Origin: Motacilla alba alba
Lineage: Eukaryota; Chordata; Aves; Passeriformes; Motacillidae
Assembly: GCF_015832195.1 (NCBI RefSeq)
Contig: NC_052017.1
Location: 51,785,652-51,849,651 of the forward strand
Reading direction: 5' to 3'
Length of the DNA: 64,000 nt
Part shown: positions 42,039 through 55,300 of the stretch, piece by piece
Numbering within the stretch: position 1 is the stretch's first letter
How the letters are laid out: each line of letters begins with the position of its first letter
Translations under genes and position numbers: made by a program
The notes under the pieces: model-generated
Databases searched by the model: none
Seen by the model: the letters and a program-made list of their open reading frames with translations, nothing else
Told to the model about the DNA's origin: nothing

Positions 42039-43305
42039 CTGTATGAGACAGGAAAAGGAATTACTTACTCTTTTAACAAGAAGAGTTGACTGAACCAGAG
42101 GGTTGGCTGTGGGGGCAGAAGCATCCACAGCAATCTGAGAAAATTAAAAGCATAAATTACAGTGTGAAATGAGTAGGCAACCAAACAACTATCAAGAAGT
42201 GCTGAGGTTTTTTTTCTAGGCAGTCTTTGTACATTGGATTTAATCATGGGCTCACTCATGGTGGTAATCTGTATGCAGCACCCTGCCTCCTTGCAGCATT
42301 ACCTGAAGGTAACACCTTCTTGAAACGTCTCCTTGAGCCAAAATGGCATCAGAGGAATACTATGGGAGTCAGGGAAGTCTTCTCTGAGATTTTAATGACA
42401 GTCTTCTTGTCACACTGAACCTGGCAAGACTCCACAACAGAGAATGCAAAAAACTGTGTTTGCTACCTCTGAAAAGCAAAAACTTCCCCCAAAAGATCCC
42501 TTGACATGATCCTCATCTGTACCACCTCCTTTCAGATGTCAAAACAACCTCAGGTCTTTCATGCCATCCAAATAGTCAATAGAGAGAAATCAGGATTTTC
42601 CAGCAAGTGAAAAGCAATGATTTCCAGCCACTAATGCAGCTGCTGTTTGCTTGACAAACTGTAGCAGAGAGGGCAGAGAGCCCGAGAAGCAAAGAGTCTC
42701 TGAGAAACAGTGTTGAGACTGTGACACGAAAACCAAGGTTCAACTTTAGACCATTATGACAGTCACTTCCACATTACGATAAGAGAACATGAACCAAAAC
42801 CAAACCAAAAGGGAGGCAAGAAGTGGAACATGGAATTATTTTTTGTTTTACTTTTTACATTTTCATTAAAAATAATTAAATTGAGAAAATTTTTAATCAT
42901 CTTTGGTATTACATTCTCCGTTTTTATTTATGAAGTGCTCAGATGCAGATGACTACACATAGCACCCCATATAACACTTTCACTAGGGCAGGTGATAGAG
43001 AAGCAGATGAGACTTCAGTTTTCCACTCTCTTCTGTCCCAGTGATAAGGTGGAGTATTTGGAACAGCCAATAATAGGCGTATATGAGACACCAGTAGCTC
43101 TGTCCTAAGGGGAAAGAGGGAAGAAACTGTGACTCATGAGGAATCCTGTGATGCAGGACTTTATGCACTTCCCTTTGTTCATGACTATTACCTAAAGTCC
43201 CAGAGCAGCCAGGAATTAATGCAGATTTCTAAAGACAAAGAATGCAAACAAACAAAAAGAAATTCTAGAAATCAAGATAAATGATGGGTTAAGACTGAGA
43301 ATTAC
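42039..43305 (-). other. Intron between C2 and the large exon
   Basis: About 1.3 kb, AT-rich around 42840-42930. No exon or repeat family recognised. Confidence 0.78.
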
Positions 43306-43406
43306 CTGGATGGATGGAAGAAGTTATCTCAAATCGGAACTGCAGCTGGCCACTGACATGATCTGTAGGAAGTCTGCGACCCAGAGTGTAGCTTACAACC
43401 CTGTCC
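43306..43406 (-). CDS. HECW1: HECW1 exon: end of C2 domain
   Basis: This 101-base exon encodes (G)[19 protein letters not shown] to [11 protein letters not shown]. Its first base completes Gly and its last base begins the Asp finished in the next exon. The acceptor is TTTCTTTCAG and the donor GTAATT. The final strand, [10 protein letters not shown], closes the C2 beta-sandwich; the SSIHPDDEE stretch that follows begins the acidic disordered region. It is too short to stand out as an open frame on its own; I placed it from conserved sequence plus splice sites and confirmed it by phase on both sides. Confidence 0.94.
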
Positions 43407-45408
43407 CTGAAAGAAAACAAATATTGTCACAATAGACTATAACCTACCCTATGTCTACTGTGCATAGATAAATCTGCTGTATCCTACAAAAATCCATAAT
43501 AAAATACATAAAGGCTATTCATCCCAGCCATGAGGGCATGTTGACTTGCATACAAGAGAACAAATGGCAGAGGAGAGGACAATGTCTTCAATTACAATGG
43601 AATAGCTGAGTAAGTGAGTAAGACAGGCTGCTGGGACACACAAGCATGTATGTATAAATATAGAGAGAATGGGGGGAATGAAACTTCTGCAGTATGGGTA
43701 TGAAAATAGTGACATGGGAAGAAAACAACTCCCACTTCAGCTATTGTAACAAGAATTTGCTTCCCTGCAGATCTGACCATCTACCTTTTCATAGAACCTC
43801 GCATTTCTGTATTTTCATCCCTTCACCATGTCCATAAAATTCAGCTTTCCTGTTCTTGTTTACAAAACCCCGTGCAGGCCAGTCCCCGCACACCACCTTC
43901 TCTGTCTAAACTGGCTGAGTGACTGCTCTTCATCTCTTTCCACCCCTCTTACCTCTATGAAGCTGAAATATCAGGAGAACACCTTCCTGACAAGGTTGAT
44001 CAATGACTCCATTCTGTTCTTGTGCAGGTCCCTCCCTTTGCCACACTTCATCCACCCCTCAGAACAGAATGAAACTATAGAAGAGATTAACTTCCCAGCT
44101 GCCCACAATGAGGCTGAATCAATCTTTGCAAAGCATATCTTGAGTGTAATGGGTTCACTAAATAGTAATACTTATACATCTTTTGAAAGAAACATAGTTC
44201 ACTTCCAGTTGAGCCAAATATACTTGCTAGGATAATTTCACATGCATCAGAAACTCATATAAATGAGACAACCTCGAGATTTGTGTACGACCTCTTTGAA
44301 CTTGTGTACATACTTCTCACTGAGCTTGCCTGAGATTTAAATGCCACTATGGTATTAAAACTGAGCCAGATCTAGTGCAGGTTGGAGGCACTGCTCTTGG
44401 CAAAGTATGTCCTTAGATAGACAGCATTTACAACAAGGAAGTAAAATAGGAAGTTATAATCAGAAGATGATGAGAAATCTCATACAGAGGAAAGCCAGTG
44501 ATATCAGTTACAGGGTTCTACCTTCCCCAAGCTGTTCTTATCCATCTGGTTTCTAAAAAGCTACTCTATCTTCTCTACTTGAGAAACAGGGAGGTAGCTT
44601 AGTCCCTTCTGGTAGATTCAGCTGTCAATATCACAGTCAGTTTCTGAACCAGCTGTTCAAAAATACTTCCAACCAGCTCATCTTCCCTCTGTTCTGCTGA
44701 ATTGAGATCCAATTACCAGAAATGCCTTCTTGGAAACTGCATTGCATATGATTTCCTCAGAAGATGATTTTTTTTTCTCCCTTGCTCTTCGAGGCTTGAA
44801 CATTACAGGTTTAGAGCCAGCTTTTTGGCTTTTTCTGATTACTATCAATCTTCCTTAAATTGGTTTGTGTTATTTTGGCAGCATACACTTTCCCAGGACT
44901 TTCATGCAATGGGGAAGCAGGGCAGCGCTTGTGAGCTCAAGGTTGTTCCTTGGCAGCAGGGTAGGGTCAGAAAGCATTAGTTACAACATGCCACATATAT
45001 ATTTTTACAACATTTCTCCTTTCCAGAAATTAAAAAGAGAAGAAACAGATCTGGCATGTTTTTAGCCCATAGGTAATTCCCTGAAACATGAAAACAGCCT
45101 GCTGATAACATTAAAAGAATATTCAAATTGAAAATATTGCACTCTCCAAATTCGCAGCCATGATACACAAAAAACGTTTTCTTTCCTAAATACTAGCTCT
45201 CACTTTTCAAAATGCCATGCATACAGTTATAGAGGGAATTCTGTCTGGCCCGCAGTCCTATAAATTCTAATTAAAACCAACACCATTTATCAGACAACTG
45301 TCAGTTTAACAAGTTCCCCTCAACATCATTATATCGCAATAATGATATATCATCAGGGACTTCAGAACAGCAATACATTCGTTAAACAATGTAAGCAGCA
45401 AAATTTAC
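43407..45408 (-). other. Intron within C2
   Basis: About 2 kb. A plus-strand open frame of 135 codons (43828-44235) has no recognised domain. A small inverted repeat with 8-bp arms (atcattat / ataatgat) sits at about 45325-45346. Nothing else seen. Confidence 0.75.
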
Positions 45409-45551
45409 CCTATGGCATGTCTTTCCAAGAGGCGCTGAACCGGCATAGAGAGTTTTCCCAGAAAACGTTTGATGATCGGTCGGCTCTTTGCAAATTTGTC
45501 TTTAACTTCTATTTCCAGGACATCGGTGGGCAGGGAGACAAAGCTGAATTG
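45409..45551 (-). CDS. HECW1: HECW1 exon: middle of C2 domain
   Basis: This 143-base exon encodes [18 protein letters not shown] through [14 protein letters not shown] and ends with two bases (GG) of a Gly codon. The acceptor is CTATTTCAG and the donor GTAAAT. The upstream exon ends with the Glu codon that precedes QFSF in the family. The alternating hydrophobic pattern [11 protein letters not shown] followed by a basic stretch ([13 protein letters not shown]) is the C2 beta-strand and loop pattern. The open plus-strand frame here is an antisense shadow. Confidence 0.95.
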
Positions 45552-46910
45552 CTGAAATAGAAGAAGGGCACAGAACAATAAGTTGGTGGCTGGGCCACAG
45601 CAATACAGAGTACTACAGCTGAGAGGAACACCTCAGCACAGAGATGTGAGGATCTCGTGAGGTGAATGATACATGATCACTCTTTAGATAGATTGTTTTG
45701 AAATAGCTCCTTTTCTATTCATCTATGCCCCAGCTTAAAAAGGAAGAACTCTGGAAACTCTATTTATCTGGATCAGTCTCCTATCCTGGTTCATGCCACA
45801 GTCTCACAAAGAGTTCAACCAGAAGGCAAGCCATGGCACAGGCTACTGTCACAAACAATACTGGGGAAAACAGGAACGGCACCATCTAAAACTGCACCTG
45901 TCCCGAAGAGCATTGAAATGTGTTGACTGCCACCTCAGCTGGTCTGGTCATAAGAACATCTATTTGTCAGTAATGTTTCAGTAAGCTTTTAGAGACTGTG
46001 TGGATGCAAATCTGGGGTAGGAACAAGGAGAGTGGTATTTTAGGTTACAGGAACAAGCATGAGAGCATTAGGACACCTGGAGATATCTAGATGTCCCAAA
46101 GTTCAATTTCAAAATAGTAGTAAGGAGGAAATATAATAAACTTGGCTTTGTTTTCTCCTAGACTGGCTAAATTCAGTACAGGTGTGGAGCTGGTGACACA
46201 GGTCACAATAATTTTTCCAAACATCTGCTACTACTAGAATATAATCAATCAAAAAAGCACATTTGTGCTGTGGTGCACAATAGTAGAAAAACTGTCAAAC
46301 CAGTCTTCACCTGAGAGGTCAGTATTGATCTGGAAGACAGCTTCTAAGTGAATATTGAGATGGATTAAAGAATTTTTCTAGCTTTCCCCCTGCCAAACCC
46401 AATCTTCACAACAGAATCATTCTCTGCATTATCAAGGCCCGGAGTTATAGCCCTGAATCACCTGCTCTATTGAATCATGGTCTAATTCAGAGATGCTTAG
46501 TTTAAATGGCTTCAAGTGAAACCAACATGAATGGGATATTCTCTTAATCACACCCTGCAAAAATGTAATTAATCAGAGAAGTGCAATTCAAACGAGCTAA
46601 AGTGTTATTTTATTCTTGTTTTCTTCTACATCTTTTCAACAGGCTACCAATTAAAATAAATGCCCCAACCAGGAGAACCTGAATTCCCCATGTATAACAG
46701 AAAGTTGCCTTAAAAAATAAGTTGTCTTACTGTTACGGTTTCACCTGCTAAAAACCTTGAGCAACTACCAGTTCTGCTTTCAACTACTTGAAAGCAGAAG
46801 AGGGGAATTAGCTTCAAAACAAATTACTGTAACATAGAGTAATTTGCCATTTAATGAATTCTCCTTTTTTGTGCTGCTGACTCCTATAAAAGTCTCCGTG
46901 GGGTGCAGCA

Positions 46911-46952
46911 TGCACACACACAGGTAGAGAATGCACACACACAGGAAGAGAG
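46911..46952. repeat. 21-bp tandem duplication containing (CA)5
   Basis: The unit tgcacacacacaggNagaga plus one base is repeated once with one or two changes. It is intronic. Confidence 0.88.
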
Positions 46953-47480
46953 CGAACTGTCCACAATGAAAAGCAAAATGTAGGTTTAATGATCTGAATC
47001 TCCCGAGGTCAGTAATATATTGTCTTGTGGAGCAACTCTGAAGCAAATCAGAATCTGCATGGAAATTTATTTTCATAGTATCACATGCGACCAAGCCTGA
47101 TAGCTCCTTCCTTGCACAGGACACATATTGACTTTTTCCAGAGTAATAATCAGCACCTGAGCAGAGAGTGTGGAACCAGATGTATTGGAATCAGACAAAG
47201 AAAATGTCCCTTTTCCCTTGAATAGTTGTGCCTCAAGACATACAAACACCAGGATATTCCATAAAAAGTGTAAAATCCAATTGTGTTCAGATTCCATCAC
47301 CTGCCAAACTGTTGCATTTTGGTATGCCAAGACTGCCCTGGGACCAGGCCCTGGTCATGATCACAGTTCCCAAATGTTTCCTCTAGAAGGATATTCTCAC
47401 TCACAAAACCAGCAGCATTTTGGAAACACAGTTAAGCCTTTAAGACCAGAAGTGTCCTGTGGCAGAGCTCAAAGGCTTTG

Positions 47481-47507
47481 CTCTGAGTCAACTCAGTTGA
47501 CTCAGAG
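47481..47507. promoter_or_regulatory. 27-bp palindrome with two AP-1/TRE-type heptamers
   Basis: Arms ctctgagtcaact and agttgactcagag are exact reverse complements around a single C. Each arm contains an AP-1 heptamer: TGAGTCA at 47484-47490 and TGACTCA at 47498-47504. Known biology: TGA(C/G)TCA is bound by Fos/Jun and, with suitable flanks, by Maf or CNC factors. Whether this intronic site is active is inference from the motif alone. Confidence 0.55.
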
Positions 47508-47565
47508 GCAACTGCAGTTTGAGATCAAAATTGAACTCACTGAAATGGGTTTGGACACTGCTTGT

Positions 47566-47606
47566 AAAAAAAAAAAGAAAAAAAAAAAGAAAAAAAAAGA
47601 AAAAAA
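47566..47606. repeat. A-rich run with G interruptions
   Basis: About 41 bases of A with single G interruptions. It creates a spurious poly-Lys end on a plus-strand open frame. It could be a decayed retroposon tail, but no element body is recognisable upstream. Confidence 0.9.
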
Positions 47607-48263
47607 GTGATAATTTTACATAATTTAGTTTTCTATTATCTAAGAAGTTGCTCCTGCTGTTGCTCTCATCTAGTTTAATTCCAATCAGGCAAGATTTTTC
47701 TAAGGCATTCTCTGACTGCAGGTGCCTCAGGCTCATGCCATCCCACACTGAAAATCCAAAAGGAATCCTTGCTTGTAGAACAAATGGGCCTCTAGCCCTC
47801 TGAAAAAACAGATTGCAGAGAAACACCTTGGTTTGAGAACTCAGAGACTTATAGATGCATTTTCAAAAATCACCAATCACTTTTGAAAACACGTTTCTTG
47901 TGACATTTAATGATTGGAATGTAATCTTTGGATGTGGAAGCATATCACCATCAAATCCTAGTTTCCCTCTTGTCCTTCACCATCTTTTCTGACAAGTGCC
48001 AGACCCTGTACCTTAGCCACAAAATATTGATTGTACTGACACTGTTCAAAGCCTTGGCCTTTACTATCCTGCTTGGCCTCTACTATCCTGTCTGTCTGAA
48101 AGAGAAAGGACTCTGTGTTTCATGGTCTTATCCAACATAACTAATGTAAAGTACTAATATATTACTGATGGAATAAATTAAATCCTCTCCTTGCCTAATA
48201 TTTGCAAATTATCACACATTTTCACAGTTTGGGAAAATGAAAGCATAAGATTCACATCTAAGT

Positions 48264-48412
48264 TAAAAAAAGAAAACCAACAAAAACCCCCCAAAAAACC
48301 CCAAAAAACCACCACTAAACCCAAAATCCCAAACTAAGGAAAACAAAACAACCCCACCATACCCCCAACCTCCCCAAATCCGAAACAAACAGCCAAACAA
48401 AAAGACACAGAT
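48264..48412. repeat. A/C-only low-complexity tract
   Basis: About 150 bases consist almost only of A and C on the plus strand, with C-runs of three to six (cccccc, cccc, ccccc). The gene strand is correspondingly T/G-rich with G-runs. No repeat unit is constant. It is a simple-sequence tract of unknown origin. Confidence 0.85.
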
Positions 48413-49336
48413 TATAAATACTGCAGTACCCTTGGGTTAACACTCAGGGATGTTGTGATTGATAATTCACCCCAGGGAGGGGTAAAAAAAGAGGCTGCAA
48501 AATCACAACAGAGATAAAAATCAACTGTCTTCAGGGGGAGGGAAGTTTGATGAAGCTTCTAACACATGACCAGAAACTTCACCATTGATGACCAAAAGAG
48601 CTGCATTTTAAGAACAAGTCTGCTGAATTTTTTTTTTTTTTGCTACTATTACAATTTCTAATGTAAATCTTCTCTTATTTGGAACTTTTCTTATTCTTAA
48701 AACTCTTAGTGTTACAGAATCAAGTCAGAAGTTCAGCTTTCATGTTTAAAAAAGTATAATACCCATAGTTGCAGAGGAAAAGTAAGAATACAAAGAGTTT
48801 AGCATAATAAGCCCAAGAATACTATTTTTAAAAATACTTCTGATTTTTTTCACAGTCATTTTCACATTCACAAGCCAGATTATTTTACCTTATTAATCCG
48901 GCATTGACTACTCGGTATTTTCTTTCACAATTTAGACCAGCAATCTTTACCCTGCATGTTTTCACTGGGGCCACAGCTCACTTTGTGGGCTTGTTCATTG
49001 GTTGTTTTTATTCTTCCCCACTAAAGTTTAAGTCCTGCAAATCACAACCACTAGCACAAACCCTGCAAGACTGGTCAAGAACTTCATGGAACCTGCTGGA
49101 ATACAAAGTCACTAAACTAAATTTTACACTGAGACTAATTGTAGAAGAGTATCCTGAAGTTTACATAAATAGGCTTTTTTTTCCACAGTCAAAAACCAAA
49201 CTGAAAGTATAATTTCTGGCAGTTTTAAAGTTCTAATGTCATGACTAGGTCCAAAGCTTTAGCCTCTCCTGCTGTTCAGAGGTCCACCAAACTTGACAAT
49301 GGTTTCATAGAAGTGGTTTGTGGCTCTGTCTGAGGC

Positions 49337-49365
49337 TTTTTTTTTTTACTAAAAAAAAAAAAAAA
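49337..49365. repeat. T11-ACT-A15 inverted homopolymer run
   Basis: Eleven T, the triplet act, then fifteen A make a simple inverted repeat with a potential A-T stem of 11 bp. Probably a slippage product. Confidence 0.9.
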
Positions 49366-52300
49366 TCAAAGGAAGTAATGGATTTCAACAAAGATAGTAA
49401 CTGATCTACCAGAATAGCTACAGTTTCAAGTCGAAAGCCCAAGAAGAAAACTTTGTCAAATGACTGATTATGTGTTCATTTGGATAATAGCAGACAACAG
49501 GACAGCTGTATAAAACAATTCACAACAATTTATTTAAGTGATTACTAGAACTTGAAGTTTTCACTTGATCCACAACCAAAATTAAAGTGAAATGTATTGT
49601 ATAAAATGTAGGGAACAAAACTCTTGCAAGTAATGAGCAGACCACAAATTTATATATGATCTACAGCAGTCAGTGGATGAACAGGTAACAAACAGGAAGT
49701 CAAATCTCTCTTCACTGATTAGCCCAAGCCAGTAACTTTCCAGGCTGGTGCCTGTTTATCACACCAACTTGCTGCAAAACGACTCTTAGAACTTGAGATG
49801 ATACATGACACAGCACACTCCACGGAGGAGATAGTGGACTGCCTCAGCAGAATAAATCCCTATAGGAATAACCTGTTTCTCACAGAGGGCCTGGCCCTAG
49901 AAATAGCTTCTGACCCCATCTTGTCAATGTGATATCTGATCCTTACCAGCTAGGGATGCAACAGCTCTCCTTTATAGGAAAGATGAGGAGGTCCTCCACT
50001 GAAAGGACGAGGTGGTGAACCAGCTGCCCTTGCGTTTGAAAGAACCCCAGATTGAAAACCCTTTTAATTTCCTCTAGAAATGTATTAGGACTGTTAGAAG
50101 AAATGTCTGTCTGTCAGGTGCATTCCTAAAAAGAATTTACAATCAGAAAGTCTGAAAACAAGGAATGATTGACAATCCCTGATATACTGGGGAAAAATAG
50201 CACTTGTGAGCTGCAGAAAGGAGGCCTTGGGAGGCTGATGTTTCCTAACCTCTGGAATGCCTTGGCCATGTCTGCTCTAGGAAGATTTATGGTACAATGT
50301 GAGTGGATCTGGAGAGCAAAGCAGCTGGTGCTCTGCACCTGACTACCACATCCAGACATGTTACAAGGGTTTTACCATGAAGTGACTCCAGGCTGGTGCC
50401 CTGGATTGAATTTACTCCCATTTATTGCCTGAAAAGTGCTTGGTGCACTCCTGGAGCACATCTGTTCACTTCCCTTCTGCTGAGAGTAATTGAGTTCATG
50501 CACTTCTGGAATGACAAGCGGTGTCTTTAGTGGGGAGAGCAGATTTGCTTTGAAATGGATCTCTTGAATGGGACACAAATACTATTATAGACATACCCAG
50601 AGAATTGTTACAAACCATGATCAATAGAACAAGTTAGTATGTGTATTATTTTCCCAATGTCTTCCTCAATTATTTCTTTTTTTAGGGTGTGATTTCATCT
50701 CTCTGGAATTATGATGTCTAGGAGAAAACAGACTTGCTCTAGATGCAAAGTCATTACATCTCTCTACTTCCCCCACTTCTTCAGCCATTTATCAATGCCT
50801 GTCCCTCTTGCTACAGTGGCAAGAAACGCAATGATGCTTTGCTCCTACACATTCAATGCAAAGAGGGAGTAGGACAGTAGAGAGAGATCATTTTAATTCC
50901 TCCCTAACAAAAGTACTACAACATTATAGCACAACTTATTACACACTGGAGAATCTGTACCAGGCTCATCCTTAAAATGCTCCTGCCAATGGAAAAACTT
51001 TCACTGATATTTTCTCAGGCATCAAAAATCAGTAAGATATAATTAATTATTTCCACAGAAATACAGAAATGGAGGAAGAGTAAAGAGCAAAAGTGGCATG
51101 ATAAAGAAAATCACAGCAACATATTGCCATGTTAACTTTTCTTGGATTAAGCAGTGTATCATCAATTTTGGCTCTGGTCATTAATAAGTCATTAGGATTC
51201 TCCTTTCATTCACACAGATTTTACACAGCTGCCTCCTGCAGATTCACTCTCACAGAGACACAAATCAGATCCAAAGCTACCTAGAATCAGCTCAGACTTT
51301 CATACTCTCACACCATCTCAATGATCTAAATGTATATCTGAATTTATGTTACTGCTGGCATCTCCAAGCATGATCTGTAAACACTGTAGTAAACACCACT
51401 GACAGAGTTTCAGACAGTAACCTACTTTTCAGTGCCTATTTGCTTCCAGGCTCAGCAATGGGTTTACAGACACAGATGATTAATTTAATTAATGTGAACA
51501 GATCTTGAGGGGACCTTAATGCATGACATATAAGGTAAAGAACAAAGGCCCATGCTAATGCTGACCTGGCAGAATGCATCTATATCCATTTACAAGAGAA
51601 CAGAATCACTCCAGAAGAGGGTGGAATAGTTTTCATAGAAAGCCAGCTACTGGTGATGATTCATTTCCATGTTTTATTTTTAGCAAACTTGTTTGCCTCC
51701 CTGAATACAGATGGATCCCAGAGACTCAATAGCATTATCAAGGAAATTGTTGAAATGAACAGAGCATGTCCATTAGCACCAATCAGACAAGTTATGGGCA
51801 AGTCAAATTCTTTTTAAACAGTCAGTATAATAATTGGTAGACAGTATGATAAAGATAGATGAATTAATACACTGGTGACAGGAAGGATTGGGCTCTTGAT
51901 TTGGAGTTGAATAAGCAATAGGATTAAAAATAAAATTTATTTGTGATATCCTTTATATACAGGGATGATACAAGCAGAAGTAAATCTTAAAAGGCTGTGA
52001 ATTACATTTGATGGATGAAGATCAATTTATTCTTTCATCTGAATATTTCATTAGTGAGTTTTGTTTCAAATACTCCAGTGAAACAATTACAGTCTTCATG
52101 CACATGCCACTTTCTGTCTATATTACTCTGCTCTTCATTCAAAAACCTCCTCTACACGTCATTATTTTCTCATATAACACTACTTCACACCAACAGCTGG
52201 ATAAGCTCATCAAGAAGAATTCCAGTTTCTTAGGCTTTCTACAGTACTCCTTAGTGACAAGATAAAATACTGTGGAGTCAGTAGTGCCAAGGGGAGAGGT

Positions 52301-55300
52301 CCACTGCTGCCGTGGGTGGGGACATGCCTATTCCTACCATGAGAGACTGCTGGAACGCAGCAGTGACTGCAGGGGGACAAATCCAATGGAGTTCTTTATT
52401 ATTATGGCATGGCACAATTGTTGGGGGTTTTTTTCCCTACCATAAAAGGGATTCACATAAATGTACACATTGATGTTCTAAAGTCTGATTCAATCCTTTC
52501 TACTGAACTCCTTCCAAGTCGGATAGGGCCTCCAGAAAATTGGCTTTCTGGATTTCTCCATCAGATTAATCTCAGAATTGTCTACAAATTTATTAGCACA
52601 GCAAAGACTGAACATATTTGAAGACTCTCATCATCACTAGTATACAAAGCTAGCTAGACTGATAGTCTTCTAGATGCAGAAGTTGCAAGTAAAATGCAGG
52701 TCTAGTAGAATAACATCCTAAAAAAAATCTAGATGATTTTTCACACCACAACCCATTCCTGAAGAAAGTTGTCTTGGGCTTTCACACTTCAATCATCAAC
52801 AGATATTAAAATCTGTAGCTGTATAGCTACAGCTTATCTGTGTAGTCAAACAATGTTTTACTCTTTACCTAGACATGTGTACAGAAATGTTATACAGGGA
52901 AGCTACCACCCACAAGGCTTCACTCAGTCCTGATGACACCTTTGGTGAAACTCATACTAAATTCAGGATCTGGATTTCACTTCACCTGTATATTGCTTTC
53001 ATGCTTAGGTGTGGAGGCCTCCAAGTTTCTACAGAATATTCTTTTGTATTTGGCAGTAGAAGGGAGAAAAGCTTATCCAGGTTAAAAAATAAGGAGTTAA
53101 GTCAGTGTGATGTTTCTGTTGGTCTTCTGTTGAAATTATGGAATGATTCTGCGAGGCCGTGGTAGGGCTGACAGCATTCTAGTGTTTTGAATATTAGATG
53201 AAAATCAGACCAAGCACAACCCACTTTAATTTAAATTTATACTGTTGATTCAAATGTATTAAAACATCTTTTTCAATGGTTTTACTCTGTTCTGGAAAGA
53301 CTCAGCTTTGCTCAAGTAACCCCTGCTTGTATGACTCCTGGTTTGTGATACATTGGGTAGCACCCATTTTATCAGCCAACATAAAGCATCTAGAGAGGAA
53401 GAGAGCTAACATAAACCCCTTACTGCCTGACCTGGCTACTTTGGCAAAGTGTTTTTCAGTCCCAGAACTGCTGGGTGGTCTATCACAGTTCAGCATTCAG
53501 GATCACAGAATCATTGCCCAAGTTATAACTCTGCATTAGGAAAGCAGTCACCCACCAGCACTCAGAGCGTCAGTTGCATCTTGGCATTCCTGCAGGCAGC
53601 ATCCAAACTCAGTGCTTCTATCACTGATGATGGCCTTCACTACAGAAGCCACCTCCTGGTGTTCAATCCCCTGAGCTTCCTCTTCCTTCTTCTGATTTTG
53701 TATTGGTAATCTCAAGAGACAGCTTACATGAGAAATTATTCAAGTGCAATATTTTTGAAAGGTTGTGAGTTATCTGAGGTGCAGAGAGCGTGAGTTACTC
53801 AGCGGAAAATCCTGTACATCTGTGTATCAGATCTGACATACTAACTGCTATTTGTTAAGTGCTCTTGCTCTCTGCTTATTCACATCAATTAATTCTCTAG
53901 TGGAATGTGGCTGTCTTCAGAGTGATAAGGCAGCCATTCCAAACACTCTTTTGTCTCAACTATATTTTAATAGAGTTTGTAAAAGCTGAGGCAAAGATAC
54001 AAGGAGTGAAACCACAGGCAGTTGAGATTGTTTTTACCCTAGTAGCGGGCTCCCATTTTAGGGCAATCTACTCCTCCAGAGTTAGATTATTGGAGTTGAA
54101 ATTCAATATGTTATTTAACAGATGACACTTCCTACTACTTCAAATTTGCTGAGTGGTTGCATCAGCCAATTATTATAGTCATCTCATTGGCCATTCCTCA
54201 GAGCTCTCCTTCCACTCACCAGTAAATAAAACAAGAATTGAGGAAACAGTCTGCTCAAGCTGCCATAGTTAAGAAAGAAATACCATAAATATATCTAAGG
54301 TAAAGTCCAGGAACCTTAAGTATTTTATCTGCCAAACCACAGAATTTCCTATCCAGTTGGAGGCATGTGAACTACTTTTAAAACCACTTCACTTCATTTT
54401 ATTCCTGTGATCTATTACTTGTCTGAACTGTGTATCACTTCACTGATTTCTGAAAAATTAAATCTTTTTAAATGAGCTGTTTCTGAACATTAAGACAGCA
54501 CACACATTGTTTCAATACGAAACAATATGGAAATAGTGTCATTATTTTTTACTATCTATATTAGAAGATAAGCATACAACCTTCTCAATTCCACTACATA
54601 TACACAAGAGTTGGGAAATGGGCACTTCCTTCTGAGATTTTCTTTGCATTTTATGTCCAATCAGCATGATAGCACTATTATTCACCCTTTGTGCTTTTGC
54701 AACTGTCTGGGCTGGCAGGGCAATACCTGCTTAGTCTGGGACTGTAAAGAAGCTGTCCAGTGCCATTTGGTTTCCAGGCACTGACTTATTTAACATTACA
54801 GATGTTTCTGAAGGGCATGTGAAAACATACAGAAACATGTTCAAAATGATGTCTCTCTATCAGGAGAAGCCACCACCCTGGGCTTTAACTCGTGTCAGCG
54901 AACAATTGTCAGTGTGAGGGCTCTTTCACCTCTATGGTGAGCCCTGCTGCAAGTGTCAAATTGTCACTTGCTACTCCTTATCTGTAAGAAATTTCCATTT
55001 CCTTATGTCTCCTTGTACAAAGTACTGAAAATCAGAGCAATGGAAGAACAGCTTTAAGTCAGGATAACTTGTGCTGAACAGCATTTGAGCAGCCTGTGAA
55101 ATGAAGATAATCATCAATATTACATGAGACAGATGAAAATTTGGCTGAGGTACCAGGGTGCGCCCAGCATGTTTGTATAATGCAGGTGGTTACTATACAA
55201 ACAGAACAGCCTGGTAAGTATATGAGGAAGGATACCAGAACAAATTATTAGAAGTAAATCAGTCATCTTTTAGTCTTTAGGACTTTTAGTGCTGAAGTCC

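Noticed and set aside
47170..47610. Plus-strand 146-codon frame ending in poly-Lys
   Set aside because: The Lys run is the translation of an A-rich low-complexity tract; the rest has no recognisable domain.
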